Positions 1 through 7,222 are shown, counted from the stretch's first letter. The stretch: 10,000 nt of DNA from Chromera velia (GCA_018398765.1 JAHBMJ010003908.1:1-10000); one strand, 5' to 3'. Notes: a model not told the origin generated them from the letters alone. Numbers and translations are program-made.

Positions 1-50
1 ATAAAAATTTCATTTAAAAATTTTCCCATAGCAAAATTCAAGGGCAGGGG

Positions 51-59
51 TATATATAG
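51..59 (+). promoter_or_regulatory. TATA-like box upstream of the arsenic methyltransferase gene
   Basis: TATATATAG lies between an AT-rich stretch (1-50) and an abruptly GC-rich stretch (61-100), about 390 bases before the start codon. A TATA element here would place transcription start in the palindromic GC block around 80-100 and give a leader of about 350 bases. The match is only to the generic eukaryotic consensus; core promoters of this organism are unknown. Confidence 0.35.
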
Positions 60-68
60 CTCCGCGCC

Positions 69-88
69 GCCGCCGCCGCGGCGGCGGC
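69..88. repeat. 20-bp perfect GCC/GGC palindrome
   Basis: Bases 69-88 read GCCGCCGCCG then its exact reverse complement, centred between 78 and 79. The element sits just downstream of the TATA-like box in an otherwise moderate-GC region. It could form a hairpin in the 5' leader or be a symmetric protein-binding site. Trinucleotide slippage could also have produced it. Confidence 0.6.
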
Positions 89-96
89 TCCGCCGT

Positions 97-129
97 GCGC
101 ATGCAGTCTCTGCAATTCTCTGCATGCGC
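97..129. repeat. Inverted repeat with GCATGC arms (10-bp stem)
   Basis: GCGCATGCAG at 97-106 is the exact reverse complement of CTGCATGCGC at 120-129, with a 13-base loop. Each arm carries the self-complementary hexamer GCATGC (99-104 and 122-127). Placed in the probable 5' leader or core promoter, it could be a paired binding site for a factor recognising TGCATGC-type motifs, or an RNA hairpin. The pairing is visible; the role is inferred. Confidence 0.5.
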
Positions 130-449
130 GTCTTGCCGCGCAGATTCGTCGAGATGACTTCGATCGAGCGATTGATCTGTCAAGGTCACACTGTCACAGT
201 CAATTGCACTGGACCTCCGTCATCTTCTGAGCTTGAATCTGAAATCTGGCATGCGCCGTGCATAAGTCAGTGAGACTTTTTCCACCGAGCACTGATCAGC
301 CTGCGGGATCGTTGCAGATTCTCCGCTCCTGTGGTATTGTGGTGTCAGCAGAAAGTGCAGTCTCTTTTTCTCACGTATAGACTAGACCATCAGCAAAAGA
401 GTGCGAATCTATCCCACGCCTTTTCGTTTTCTCATCATTTCGCGTGATA
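130..449 (+). other. Probable 5' leader of the methyltransferase gene, with an acceptor-like site
   Basis: No gene lies here. The reading frame of the downstream gene is open back to 381 but has no ATG before 450; a TAG in that frame lies at 378-380. That TAG is also the end of an acceptor-like string, a pyrimidine run from 360 followed by CACGTATAG. The leader may therefore be unspliced, or a 5' exon further upstream could be joined at 381, adding 23 residues plus the upstream exon to the protein. Confidence 0.35.
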
Positions 450-1592
450 ATGGACGGTGCACGACTGATCTCCTCTTGTCAGTCTGTAAGTGGCGGGAGC
501 CACAAACAAGCCTTTGGGGGGACCCCAGAGAGACGGGAAGACGGCGAGTCTGTTCGTGAGGCGGTGAAAGAATACTACGGAAAGGTCTTGAAGTCTTCAG
601 ACGACTTGAAGACGAATGTCTGTCTGCTGAAACCAAAGAAGATGTCTCCGCGCCTGCGAGAGGCACACAGCCACGTGCACCCAGTTGTTCTCTCCAAATA
701 CTTTGGGTGTGGCAGTGTGTTCCCTGACGAGATGGAGGGGAAGAGAGTGCTCGATTTGGGGTGTGGGGCTGGGAAGGACGTCTATGTGCTCGCTCAGTTA
801 GTGGGGGAGGGTGGCTGCGTTGTGGGTGTCGACATGACAGAGGAGGTATTGGAGACGGCGAGGGAGCACGAGGAATGGCACAAAGCGAGGTTTGGGTATG
901 CAAAGAAAAACACTGAGTTTGTGAAGGGACAGTTGGAGGCTTTGGATTCAATTGAGAGTCTGGCAGAGGGCAGTTTCGACGTCATCGTATCCAATTGTGT
1001 GGTCAACTTGACCGCAGACAAGGGTGCGGTGTTGAAGGGAATCTTCCGTCTGTTGAAAGAGGGAGGGGAGTTTTATTTTTCCGACATGTACGCAGATCGG
1101 CGCATTCCGATGTGTCTTCAGAAGGACACAATGCTATGGGGTGAGGGGCTTGGGGGCGCTTCCTATTGGGGTGATTTTCTGCGTTTTACTCGTCAAGCGG
1201 GTTTTGTCAGTCCGCGTCTCGTCTCCTCCGACCGCATCTCTATCCGGAATCCCGAAGTTGCCGCCCGGGTCGGGCACATTCAGTACTTCAGTGCCGTGTA
1301 CCGACTCTTCAAAGCTGCCCCCGGCTCCCTCGAGAGTTCAGAAGAGGACTACGGCCAAGCGGTTGTTTACAAGGGGGGCGTGGAGGGTGCAGCTGAGGAA
1401 TTCAGTTTTGACGCACAGAACTCGTTCGTCAAAGGCCGAGTGGTACTTGTGTCTGGCAACACCTGGACGCTCCTGAGGACTTCCCGGTTTGCTCGGCACT
1501 TCAAATTTATCGGAGACTTCTCCACACACCTCGGCCTTTTCGACCCAAAAAAGCCTGGAGAAACCGTGACGCCTTTCACTGTAGCAGTATGA
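450..1592 (+). CDS. AS3MT: Arsenite methyltransferase (AS3MT/ArsM family), 380 aa
   Basis: This SAM-dependent methyltransferase is expected to methylate trivalent arsenic to methyl- and dimethylarsenicals in the cytosol. The frame is complete and intronless. ATG at 450 is chosen because it is the first ATG after an in-frame stop at 378-380 and has A at -3 and G at +4. The 380 residues match the family's usual length (human AS3MT is 375). Visible motifs are the N-terminal VKEYYGKVLKSSDDLKTNVC (39-58), YFGCG (84-88), SAM motif I LDLGCGAGKD (101-110), the acidic end of strand 2 in GVDMTEE, SNCVVNL (181-187), FYFSDMY, and LWGEGLGGASYW followed by the C-terminal arsenical-methyltransferase domain. 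Of the four conserved cysteines, C58, C87 and C183 are present. The fourth, normally in LWGECLGG, is Gly233 (GGG at 1146-1148). An extra cysteine, C222, lies 11 residues before it. The Cys-rich tail seen in animal enzymes is absent. Family assignment is firm; activity is less certain. Confidence 0.93.
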   Translation: MDGARLISSCQSVSGGSHKQAFGGTPERREDGESVREAVKEYYGKVLKSSDDLKTNVCLLKPKKMSPRLREAHSHVHPVVLSKYFGCGSVFPDEMEGKRVLDLGCGAGKDVYVLAQLVGEGGCVVGVDMTEEVLETAREHEEWHKARFGYAKKNTEFVKGQLEALDSIESLAEGSFDVIVSNCVVNLTADKGAVLKGIFRLLKEGGEFYFSDMYADRRIPMCLQKDTMLWGEGLGGASYWGDFLRFTRQAGFVSPRLVSSDRISIRNPEVAARVGHIQYFSAVYRLFKAAPGSLESSEEDYGQAVVYKGGVEGAAEEFSFDAQNSFVKGRVVLVSGNTWTLLRTSRFARHFKFIGDFSTHLGLFDPKKPGETVTPFTVAV

Positions 1593-1726
1593 TTAAGATC
1601 ATTATTGAACTAGTTATTGAAGAGGGTGCAGAGAGAGACTCGCAGCACTTCCAACCACTTTGTATACATTCTTCAATACTATGACTATGACGCGCCATCG
1701 TCATCCATATCCAGAGCTGGATACTT

Positions 1727-1748
1727 CTAACGTTAGCTAGAACGTTAG
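1727..1748. repeat. Small inverted repeat CTAACGTT / AACGTTAG
   Basis: CTAACGTT at 1727-1734 pairs exactly with AACGTTAG at 1741-1748 around a 6-base loop. The left half is also part of a 10-bp palindrome, CTAACGTTAG (1727-1736). It lies 135 bases after the stop codon and could be a hairpin in the 3' untranslated region. No function is evident. Confidence 0.4.
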
Positions 1749-1807
1749 GCAGGGAAAAGTTATTATTTTTTAGGATGTCACACTATATTCTATAATATTT
1801 TTTAAAG

Positions 1808-1813
1808 AATAAA
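1808..1813 (+). terminator. Possible poly(A) signal AATAAA
   Basis: AATAAA lies 216 bases after the methyltransferase stop, within an AT-rich stretch and followed by further A-rich sequence. The hexamer is expected by chance in such AT-rich DNA, and many protists do not rely on AATAAA, so this is only a candidate for the transcript end. Confidence 0.25.
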
Positions 1814-2030
1814 ACATTAAAAATTGGAACTTAGAAGTTTGCGTTATGGCTTAGTAGCGTTATGGTTGGATGTAGGGTCCCAGGGATAGTTGTCAAACCT
1901 GGTTTTGATTATATATTATTACATGCACTTTTGACTAGATTTTCGAAACCCTAGTTGAAACCCCCCAGAAAACCTCCAAGTTTCTATCTGACAACAAACC
2001 GGTCAAACCAATCTTTAATAGTCGTCGTAT

Positions 2031-2052
2031 TAGTCGATTGCTAGTTCGACTA
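2031..2052. repeat. Small inverted repeat TAGTCGA / TCGACTA
   Basis: TAGTCGA at 2031-2037 is the exact reverse complement of TCGACTA at 2046-2052, with an 8-base loop. It is followed at once by an A-run (2055-2061). The layout resembles a stem plus a homopolymer, but in a eukaryotic spacer this has no established meaning. Confidence 0.3.
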
Positions 2053-2424
2053 TAAAAAAAAATGGTTATCATAATAATCTAAACAATCATTATTAATCGG
2101 TCTATAGGCCATCATGCAATACATGAGTCTAGGACAATGCTTTATTACCCCTTTGCCAGACCTGCATCATACAACGGGAGGGGGCTTCATTCTCACAACT
2201 CTAAACACCCTACATCTAGAAGATGCTTTCTTAATCGCTGATATCGTTTCCCTTCCGTGGGAGGAGTACGATGACTGCAACAGAGACTCTCAGGCAGTAG
2301 AGGCAGACAGGAAGACCGGTGGAGAGGGGGGACGGGAGATGTACTTGGGAGATGGAAAAAGAACATTCAAAAGGTGAGACGGGAAGAGACGTAAGTAACC
2401 ATCACATGTATCGAATCGTAGGCT

Positions 2425-2769
2425 TTACGATGGAGGGCGCAGACAGATGTTTCGCAAGAGTCGCAGGGCCGGTATGGGTGAGTGTCTAAGTACCAGGGTG
2501 ACCTTCATTCGTGCCAACAATTCGCTTTGCGTGGCGTGTTTTAGAGAGGTAGAGTCTTTTGATAGCAACCACTTTCTCTCTCTTTCTTGGGCTCTGTCTA
2601 ATTTGGCTTCAATTTCGGTTACAATTATATTCAGAGCCTCTCGATCTACTCTTATTTCTGTGTATTCAGTCAGTCGGTACAGCAGATCGTCTGCTTTGCC
2701 CCTGTATGCAGGGCAAACCGCGTCTTCCAGCCCTCTGTACGGTGCATGGGGGCGACCACCAAGCAACAT
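2425..2769 (-). CDS. Candidate hypothetical protein or exon, unrecognised
   Basis: The minus strand is open without a stop from 3156 down to the TAA at 2425-2427 (243 codons), but the only ATG that would give a sizeable protein is at 2767-2769, yielding 114 residues. Just before it on the minus strand is an acceptor-like string, a T-run ending in TTTTTTCAG (AG at 2782-2781), preceded by a pyrimidine-rich stretch (about 2820-2890). An exon starting near 2780 therefore fits better than the whole 243-codon frame. Residues after the ATG are charged and helix-like (for example TEIEAKLDRAQERERKW), with many codons starting in G or A. I recognise no family. The opposite strand is also open with an ATG frame at 2447-2902, so the coding strand is not settled. 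Confidence 0.25.
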   Translation of the reverse strand: MLLGGRPHAPYRGLEDAVCPAYRGKADDLLYRLTEYTEIRVDREALNIIVTEIEAKLDRAQERERKWLLSKDSTSLKHATQSELLARMKVTLVLRHSPIPALRLLRNICLRPPS

Positions 2770-3156
2770 ATACAGCAGGGCTGAAAAAAGGCCTGAGGAC
2801 CAGATCACAGCGCAAGGGAGGGAAACAAAACGGGGGGATGAAGGGGATGAAGGAAAAGTAGAGGAAAGGAAGAGGAGAGATGAACGTTGGGCAGTAGGAT
2901 AAGACGTTTGGAATACATTCGGTCTGACGCCTCTGCCAAACTGCAAAACCGCCCCCCGTGAAGCGGCCTTTTCTAGACAACCATCAATCCATTCATCAAC
3001 TTCCTGATTGATCACTGCTCTTAAGAGAAGGAGACGCCGAGACGGCCAACCTTGGTGGCTTTCTTTCTTCTTCTGATGGTTGGATTGATAGTCACAAATT
3101 CTTCCAATCTGGTCGACCCAATCAATTTTTATGCGTGCATCATAGAGGAAGGACAA

Positions 3157-3462
3157 TCACAATTCATTAAAGCCGACCAGGCACCCGCAGGCATCTTGAG
3201 GTCAATATGTTTTAAGTTAGTCAAATACCCAGCAAGTCTCATCGACACATGCACACATGCAGGAAGTAGACCGACAGCACACAGAGTAGGTACACGGAAA
3301 AAGGAGAGAGACAGATTCAATAATAATATTCCTATCGATCTCTATATCGATGTCCTAGTCGATATCAAATTTTCCACTTAGTATGGAATCTACTATAGAT
3401 TTCCCATGAACATAGCAAGAATTAAGGCCTAGACTGCTGTTTAGTACTATAGAACCTATATT
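3157..3462. other. Gene-poor stretch with one weak reading frame
   Basis: A plus-strand ATG frame runs from 3076 to 3381 (101 codons), overlapping the start of the minus-strand open frame. It is AT-rich towards its end, where repeated TCGAT/ATCGA words occur (3335-3366). It shows no recognisable motif. I see no other gene. Confidence 0.3.
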
Positions 3463-3654
3463 AATCAATCAATCAATCAATCAATCTCATGGATTCTTCT
3501 ATGATTTCCCATTAATTTCTCATAAATTTCCCATTAATTTTCTAGATAATTTTTTGTAGGGATCTAGGTAGGGATCAATCAATCAATCCTGGTGACAATC
3601 TATCAATCAATTTCTAGAACTAGCACTAGAATCAATCAATCAATCAATCAATCA
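3463..3654. repeat. Cluster of AATC tetranucleotide runs
   Basis: Four runs of the same tetranucleotide are spaced through this stretch: 3463-3486 (six units), 3574-3588, 3601-3611 and 3630-3654. Between them is AT-rich sequence with a direct repeat of ATTTCCCATTAATTT (about 3504-3518 and 3527-3541). The spaced runs of one unit look like a decayed longer array or repeated independent expansions. Confidence 0.75.
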
Positions 3655-3811
3655 TAGTGGCATGAAGCTATAGGCATGGAAGTCTAAGTTTAAGTCTTTT
3701 ATCACATAAATATCCAGCAGCACTACATGAAAGAAACACAGCAGGTGCATATTCACGTACATATTAATTTCCAAGCCATTTTTTCACTTCTTCCTTTTCG
3801 ATTTATACCTA

Positions 3812-3894
3812 GATCGACCGGAATCATGTATGAATCGATGGATGAACAAATCGATTCATTCATGATGCCTTGATCAAACTGTTGCCGGTCGATC
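3812..3894. repeat. 83-bp imperfect inverted repeat (10- and 17-bp stems)
   Basis: GATCGACCGG (3812-3821) is the exact reverse complement of CCGGTCGATC (3885-3894). Inside it, ATCATGTATGAATCGAT (3823-3839) pairs with ATCGATTCATTCATGAT (3850-3866) with one mismatch, around a 10-base loop (3840-3849). The right arm carries an 18-base extra segment (3867-3884), which itself contains the palindrome TTGATCAA (3870-3877). The whole could fold as a cruciform or a branched hairpin. There is no clear target-site duplication, so a MITE or a structured RNA are only possibilities. Confidence 0.6.
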
Positions 3895-3930
3895 CCGTGT
3901 CTTCGTGAAGCACGTGACACTCTCTCCTTT

Positions 3931-3964
3931 CTTCATCATCTTCTTCCTCTTCTTCTTCTTCTTG
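3931..3964. repeat. TTC/CTT-rich trinucleotide tract
   Basis: This stretch is an imperfect array of CTT and CAT triplets, purine-rich on the minus strand. Minus-strand translation gives runs of lysine, glutamate and arginine, so short frames here are low-complexity artefacts. Confidence 0.65.
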
Positions 3965-4035
3965 ATGGTAAACATGGCACGACACCAGACAGCGATCCTC
4001 CTGCATCATGTCGCTGATCGACTTCTTCTGCATGC

Positions 4036-4362
4036 ATGCGTTTCCTTAATTTGATCGAGCTCTCCTCTCTTGCGTACATGCTCTCTCTGCATGTGCACAC
4101 ATCGGACACAACTGATAGCAAGCCGCCAGAAGGATCGACATACCGGCCCCGCGACTCAATCATGCATGTGGCGGCGCCGCCGTCTGGTAGATTGATCACA
4201 CACACACACCTAGAGATCAATCATAAAATTCTGATGGCAGCTTATACCGGTCTACTTGTGGGAATGGTATGGGACGGCCTGAGAGCTGTTTCACATCAGG
4301 TCACGGCAGTGGAACCGGACACGCGACCCGACAAAAGTTCCACTACCATGACCAGAGAATAA
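4036..4362 (+). CDS. Weak candidate small protein, 108 aa, unrecognised
   Basis: An ATG inside a TGCATGCATGC motif (4029-4039) opens a frame of 108 residues to the TAA at 4360-4362. The N-terminal part has a hydrophobic stretch (about residues 3-20) that could be a weak signal or anchor. A second hydrophobic segment reads ILMAAYTGLLVGMVW, and the C-terminal tail is polar. No motif or family is recognised. A CA-dinucleotide run at 4197-4208 interrupts it. An antisense frame (3936-4220) is equally open in part, so this may be chance. Confidence 0.2.
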   Translation: MRFLNLIELSSLAYMLSLHVHTSDTTDSKPPEGSTYRPRDSIMHVAAPPSGRLITHTHLEINHKILMAAYTGLLVGMVWDGLRAVSHQVTAVEPDTRPDKSSTTMTRE

Positions 4363-4635
4363 AAGCACAGAGGGGGGGAGGGAGAAAGGCTGAAGAAAGG
4401 AAACACAACACAAAAGTCTTGTTACAAACAGACAAACAGGGAAAGTGATGACGATAACATGCAAGAGCAGACAAACAAGAAGTAGACAGAGGAGGAAGTG
4501 CAGTCAGGGTGATATTGTGAAGAATCGAATGACAATGAAGGAGAGATTAGCGAAACATAATCCGATTTAGTGAAACTCCAACCCCCAAACAAACAACATC
4601 GAACTATCATGCATACATGCTTCTTCTTTGAGTTG
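4363..4635. other. Purine-rich spacer, no gene seen
   Basis: The sequence is rich in GA and AAC words. The minus strand is open here (4422-4796), but the translation passes through an Arg-Glu run created by the adjacent CT microsatellite and has no recognisable motif, so I do not call it a gene. Confidence 0.5.

Positions 4636-4682
<47 letters not shown>
4636..4682. repeat. (CT)n microsatellite with one TT interruption
   Basis: CT units run from 4636 to 4663, are broken by TT, and resume from 4666 to 4682. On the minus strand the tract encodes alternating Arg and Glu, which explains the misleading long frame across it. Confidence 0.9.
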
Positions 4683-4908
4683 CCTCTGTCTCGTGTAGCA
4701 TCCTGGGTGTCTCTCTGTCTTCTGCACATCATTCTCTTTCGTTATGGTCAAAGGTGAGGAGGAGCCTTTTGGTTTTGGTATGGTCTGAGGGACCATTTAA
4801 GTGAAAAAGGGGGGGAGAAAACTGTTGAGGAACCAAAACTGCTGGAGAAGCAGAAGAACGACGCTCTTTTCTCTTCTGGTTGGTGTGGTTGCTGCTGTCT
4901 TACTTCTG

Positions 4909-5118
4909 TTCATTGTTGGAGCTGAGAAGGTCTCTTTTTCCAGTCTGTCAGGTTATTTATTTCAATGATAAAAAAAAAGACAAGTAAGAGAAAAGAACCA
5001 ACCTCATTTCATTGTCAGGGGAGGGGAGAAGCTCTCTTTTCCTAGTCTGTGAGTTTACTTATTTTGGAGATAAAGAAAAAAACAAGAAGTCGGAGAAGAG
5101 AAAAAAACTAACCGGACG
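4909..5118. repeat. Diverged tandem duplication, period about 102 bp
   Basis: Two adjacent segments, roughly 4909-5007 and 5008-5118, share the same word order: TTCATTG, GAGAAG (4924 and 5026), TCTCTTTT, CC(T)AGTCTGT, a TTATTT block, a GATAAA block with an A-run, then an AGAGAAAA block and CC/AACC. A third TTCATT begins at 5120. Identity looks like about 70-75 percent by eye, with small indels, so the duplication is old. No coding frame follows the repeat. Confidence 0.5.
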
Positions 5119-5471
5119 TTCATTCATGGTCTGTCGATGGATCAATCAGTGACTGCGGCACTTACCCACTCATTTTCTTACAGGATTTTCTATTCTCCCT
5201 TCAGCCATAAAGAAACACACACACGTACACACACAGGGAGGGAGGGAGGGAGAGGGAGAGAGAAAGCTTAGAGTTCCTACGTTTGTTTCCTTAGCGTGAA
5301 AGTCTCTCTCTCACCTGTGAGATTTGGTTGGTTGACGATACACGCAAGTGTTGTTCGTCTGTCCCTCTCCTCTTCTCTTCTCTTCTCTCGACTCTTCTCC
5401 TCCCTTCCCTCTTGTTTCCATTTCCGTCTCAGGGTCGTCGCCCCCCAACCGGATGCTTCCCTTCCTTTTAG
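5119..5471. other. Spacer with a G-quadruplex motif and pyrimidine tracts
   Basis: No gene is seen. A CA-rich run (5215-5235) leads into GGGAGGGAGGGAGGG at 5236-5250, a canonical four-run G-quadruplex motif on the plus strand. A CTCTT-rich pyrimidine tract covers about 5356-5413. A strong acceptor-like string, CTTCCCTTCCTTTTAG, ends at 5471. Confidence 0.5.
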
Positions 5472-5990
5472 GTGAAGAACCGACCAATCATGCAGGGACG
5501 GCCCTCCATACTTTCTTTCAGTAGCAAGCCCTGCCCCGCGGTCTCACCTCTCACGTCCACCCCCTGTGCTCTCTCTGGGAGGGATTGTAGGGCAACGAGG
5601 GAGGAAGGGGATAGGAAGGGGGCACACCAAATCTGTCGGAGAAGGCCGTAAGGCCAAATCGCCCAGTGCCTCCAATTTTTCCACCCATAAAGAATCCAGG
5701 GGAAGCGGGAAGAGGAGCACGTTCTAGGGAGGACCAGCTTCCCTCCTGGCCCCCCTCAGTGCCTACCTGGGTTTGAGGGGATTCTGTTGAGGCTGACAGC
5801 GGGCCTCTGATTCATGGGAGCAACGGCCCCGCGTTTCCGGTAGAAGAGGAAAGGGGGGGGTATCTGAAAGGATGCGCATCGTCATACGCGGTTAGTTTTG
5901 CGCCACCGTCTGCTGCTGCTGGAGGAGGGATGACAGCAGAAGCTTCGGGCATCATGGTTTAGTTTTGGCTCGGGTTCACTTTCAGGGGTG
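5472..5990. other. GC-richer spacer with only a marginal exon-like frame
   Basis: After the acceptor-like AG at 5471 a plus-strand frame is open without a stop to TAA at 5649-5651, with an ATG at 5490 (53 residues, cysteine- and arginine-containing, not recognised). From 5652 to 5990 the sequence has G-runs and pyrimidine runs but no convincing frame on either strand. I would not annotate a gene here without transcript evidence. Confidence 0.35.
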
Positions 5991-6168
5991 CATTACGCAT
6001 GCGCACACAGGCAGTGGTGCACTCTGGGGGACGGAAAAGAGGGGCAATGGTATACACACCCGCCCCCTTCCCCCCATACACCCCCTGGGAGGCAGAAGCC
6101 ACCCGGGTTCGGGGGGTTGAGACGCCGTCTGTGAGACACCCCTCCGATTTGGGAGCGAGGGACGATGC

Positions 6169-6459
6169 CTAACAAGAAGACACTCGGCTGTTACTGTTGC
6201 TGTCACGAGGAGGCGGACAGGGAAGGATGGTGATAGTCCTGTAGTCTGGCTGTGGCGGCTTCATCATGCTACACATAGGTGCCTGCAGTACGGGCTTTGG
6301 AGAATCGGCCCCGCCGCTGCTGCCTTCCTCGGTGGTGTTGTCGAGCATACCCTTTCCGATGTTGGCGTTGCCATCCTTTGTGGCGGGATTCGGTTCTGCT
6401 GTGTTAGCTAGTGTGTTAGCGGGAGCGTTTGTGTTTTTGTTCTTCTCAGCGTCACGCAT
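6169..6459 (-). CDS. Candidate terminal exon or small protein, 96 aa, Asn/Pro-rich
   Basis: ATG at 6457-6459 opens a 96-residue frame ending in TAG at 6169-6171. It is hydrophilic and probably disordered: an Asn/Ala/Thr-rich N-terminal half, an acidic-serine patch EEGSSGGADSP, a short run CSMM, then PPQPDYRTITILPCPPPRD and an Asn/Ser tail. The codons follow a marked RNY pattern (AAC, GCT, GGC, GAT, ACC), which supports coding on this strand. The antisense frame (6266-6523) gives a hydrophobic peptide, as expected for a shadow. An in-frame TGA lies just upstream. Either the ATG is the start, or this is the last exon, joined from the segment at 6491-6555 across a 46-base intron (GTAAGC at 6490 to GAG at 6445) that keeps phase. 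Function is unknown. Confidence 0.35.
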   Translation of the reverse strand: MRDAEKNKNTNAPANTLANTAEPNPATKDGNANIGKGMLDNTTEEGSSGGADSPKPVLQAPMCSMMKPPQPDYRTITILPCPPPRDSNSNSRVSSC

Positions 6460-6490
6460 TGTCTTCTTCCTGACCTCTTCTCAGGCTTAC

Positions 6491-6555
6491 AGGAGGAGAA
6501 TCCAGTCCAAAGAAGCGAAATAGGCGTGCAGAGAGACGTAGTGGTTCAATCTCAC
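6491..6555 (-). other. Candidate 65-bp internal exon
   Basis: On the minus strand a long pyrimidine tract (about 6570-6620) leads to TTCATGCAG, whose AG is at 6557-6556. The following 65 bases are bounded by a good donor, GTAAGC (6490-6485). Two frames are open across it. One reads EIEPLRLSARLFRFFGLDSP and reaches the donor in phase 0, which allows in-phase joining to the Asn-rich frame at 6444. The signals are among the best splice-like pairs in the window, but no transcript proves them. Confidence 0.25.
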
Positions 6556-7001
6556 CTGCATGAATGCACGTGGACAAGAAAAGAAAGATAAAAAGAAAAG
6601 AAAAGTAGTCAGTAGAGAAAAAAGAAGAAATAAGGTTCGTTCCAGGTGCCTGAAGGGTCCTTGGCTAATGTGTTGAGAGAGAGAGAGCAGAAGAGATCCC
6701 TTCATCTCAAACGATGCAGCAAAAAGCCACGTATATATTCTGGTCGCTTAGTTGCGTTAAACTGCTTTCTTTTCCTTTCAATCCCCCACCCATTACTCAA
6801 TTTTTCTCTCCACTGGAGTCAACCTATCCGATCCTGTCTCTCTTCTTCCTGCTCGGTGCGTGAACCCCCCCATCTCCTAAGGCTTCTTGTTTTTGACGTC
6901 TGTACTCCATGCAAGGACGCTCAAGGGAGGCTGGCTAGATAGGTACTATGCAGATACGGAGCGAAGCTGTAACAGGGCATCCATCCGTCCGTGTGTGTTT
7001 A

Positions 7002-7008
<7 letters not shown>

Positions 7009-7070
<62 letters not shown>
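7009..7070. repeat. Compound (CT)15(GT)16 microsatellite
   Basis: Uninterrupted CT units at 7009-7038 switch directly to GT units at 7039-7070. On the minus strand the tract gives His-Thr and Arg-Glu runs, which produce spurious reading frames on both strands. If the minus-strand gene proposed here is real, this tract lies in one of its introns. Confidence 0.95.
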
Positions 7071-7071
<1 letters not shown>

Positions 7072-7222
7072 GCCTTTTCCGTCTCCCCCTTATCCCTGCC
7101 ACTGTTCTTATGACGATGAAGGTGAAGTATGCGTCTTGCCTCGAATGTAGGAATGGAGCTGAAGTCCACAGCATCACTCTGATCTAACACAACCAGATAA
7201 CTCGTCAGTCAGTTCAACCTAC

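Larger units (their letters stand above)
1593..2424. other. AT-rich spacer with no recognisable gene
   Basis: This stretch follows the methyltransferase stop and is dense in stops in all frames. A plus-strand ATG frame at 2114-2377 (87 codons) lies at its end, followed by donor-like GGTGAG (2373) and GTAAGT (2391), but its composition is not convincingly coding. The spacer also holds the inverted repeats and possible poly(A) signal listed separately, and a short direct repeat GCGTTATGG at 1841-1849 and 1857-1865. Confidence 0.5.

Noticed and set aside
444-452. A start codon at 444 (GTG), two codons before the ATG of the methyltransferase
   Set aside because: Context is eukaryotic, where GTG starts are not expected; the ATG at 450 has a good context (A at -3, G at +4).
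409-1579. Several antisense and alternate-frame reading frames over the methyltransferase gene
   Set aside because: They overlap a gene with clear family motifs, have low-complexity or random-looking translations and no motif of their own.
2720-2800. Minus-strand peptide WSSGLFSALLYMLLGGRP resembles protein-kinase subdomain IX
   Set aside because: No glycine loop, catalytic HRD, DFG or APE motif is nearby in any frame, and the similarity is a short hydrophobic pattern.
4422-4796. 124-codon minus-strand frame with an Arg-Glu repeat
   Set aside because: Its length depends on the CT microsatellite at 4636-4682; flanks have no coding-like pattern.
6266-6523. Plus-strand ATG frame of 85 codons with a hydrophobic membrane-like segment
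   Set aside because: It lies antisense to the RNY-rich minus-strand frame; Asn/Thr/Ala-rich codons read in reverse give exactly such Val/Leu/Phe-rich peptides.
6887-7190. Four frames on both strands across the CT/GT microsatellite
   Set aside because: All are open because a two-base repeat has no stop codons; the peptides are Ser-Leu, Cys-Val, His-Thr or Arg-Glu runs.
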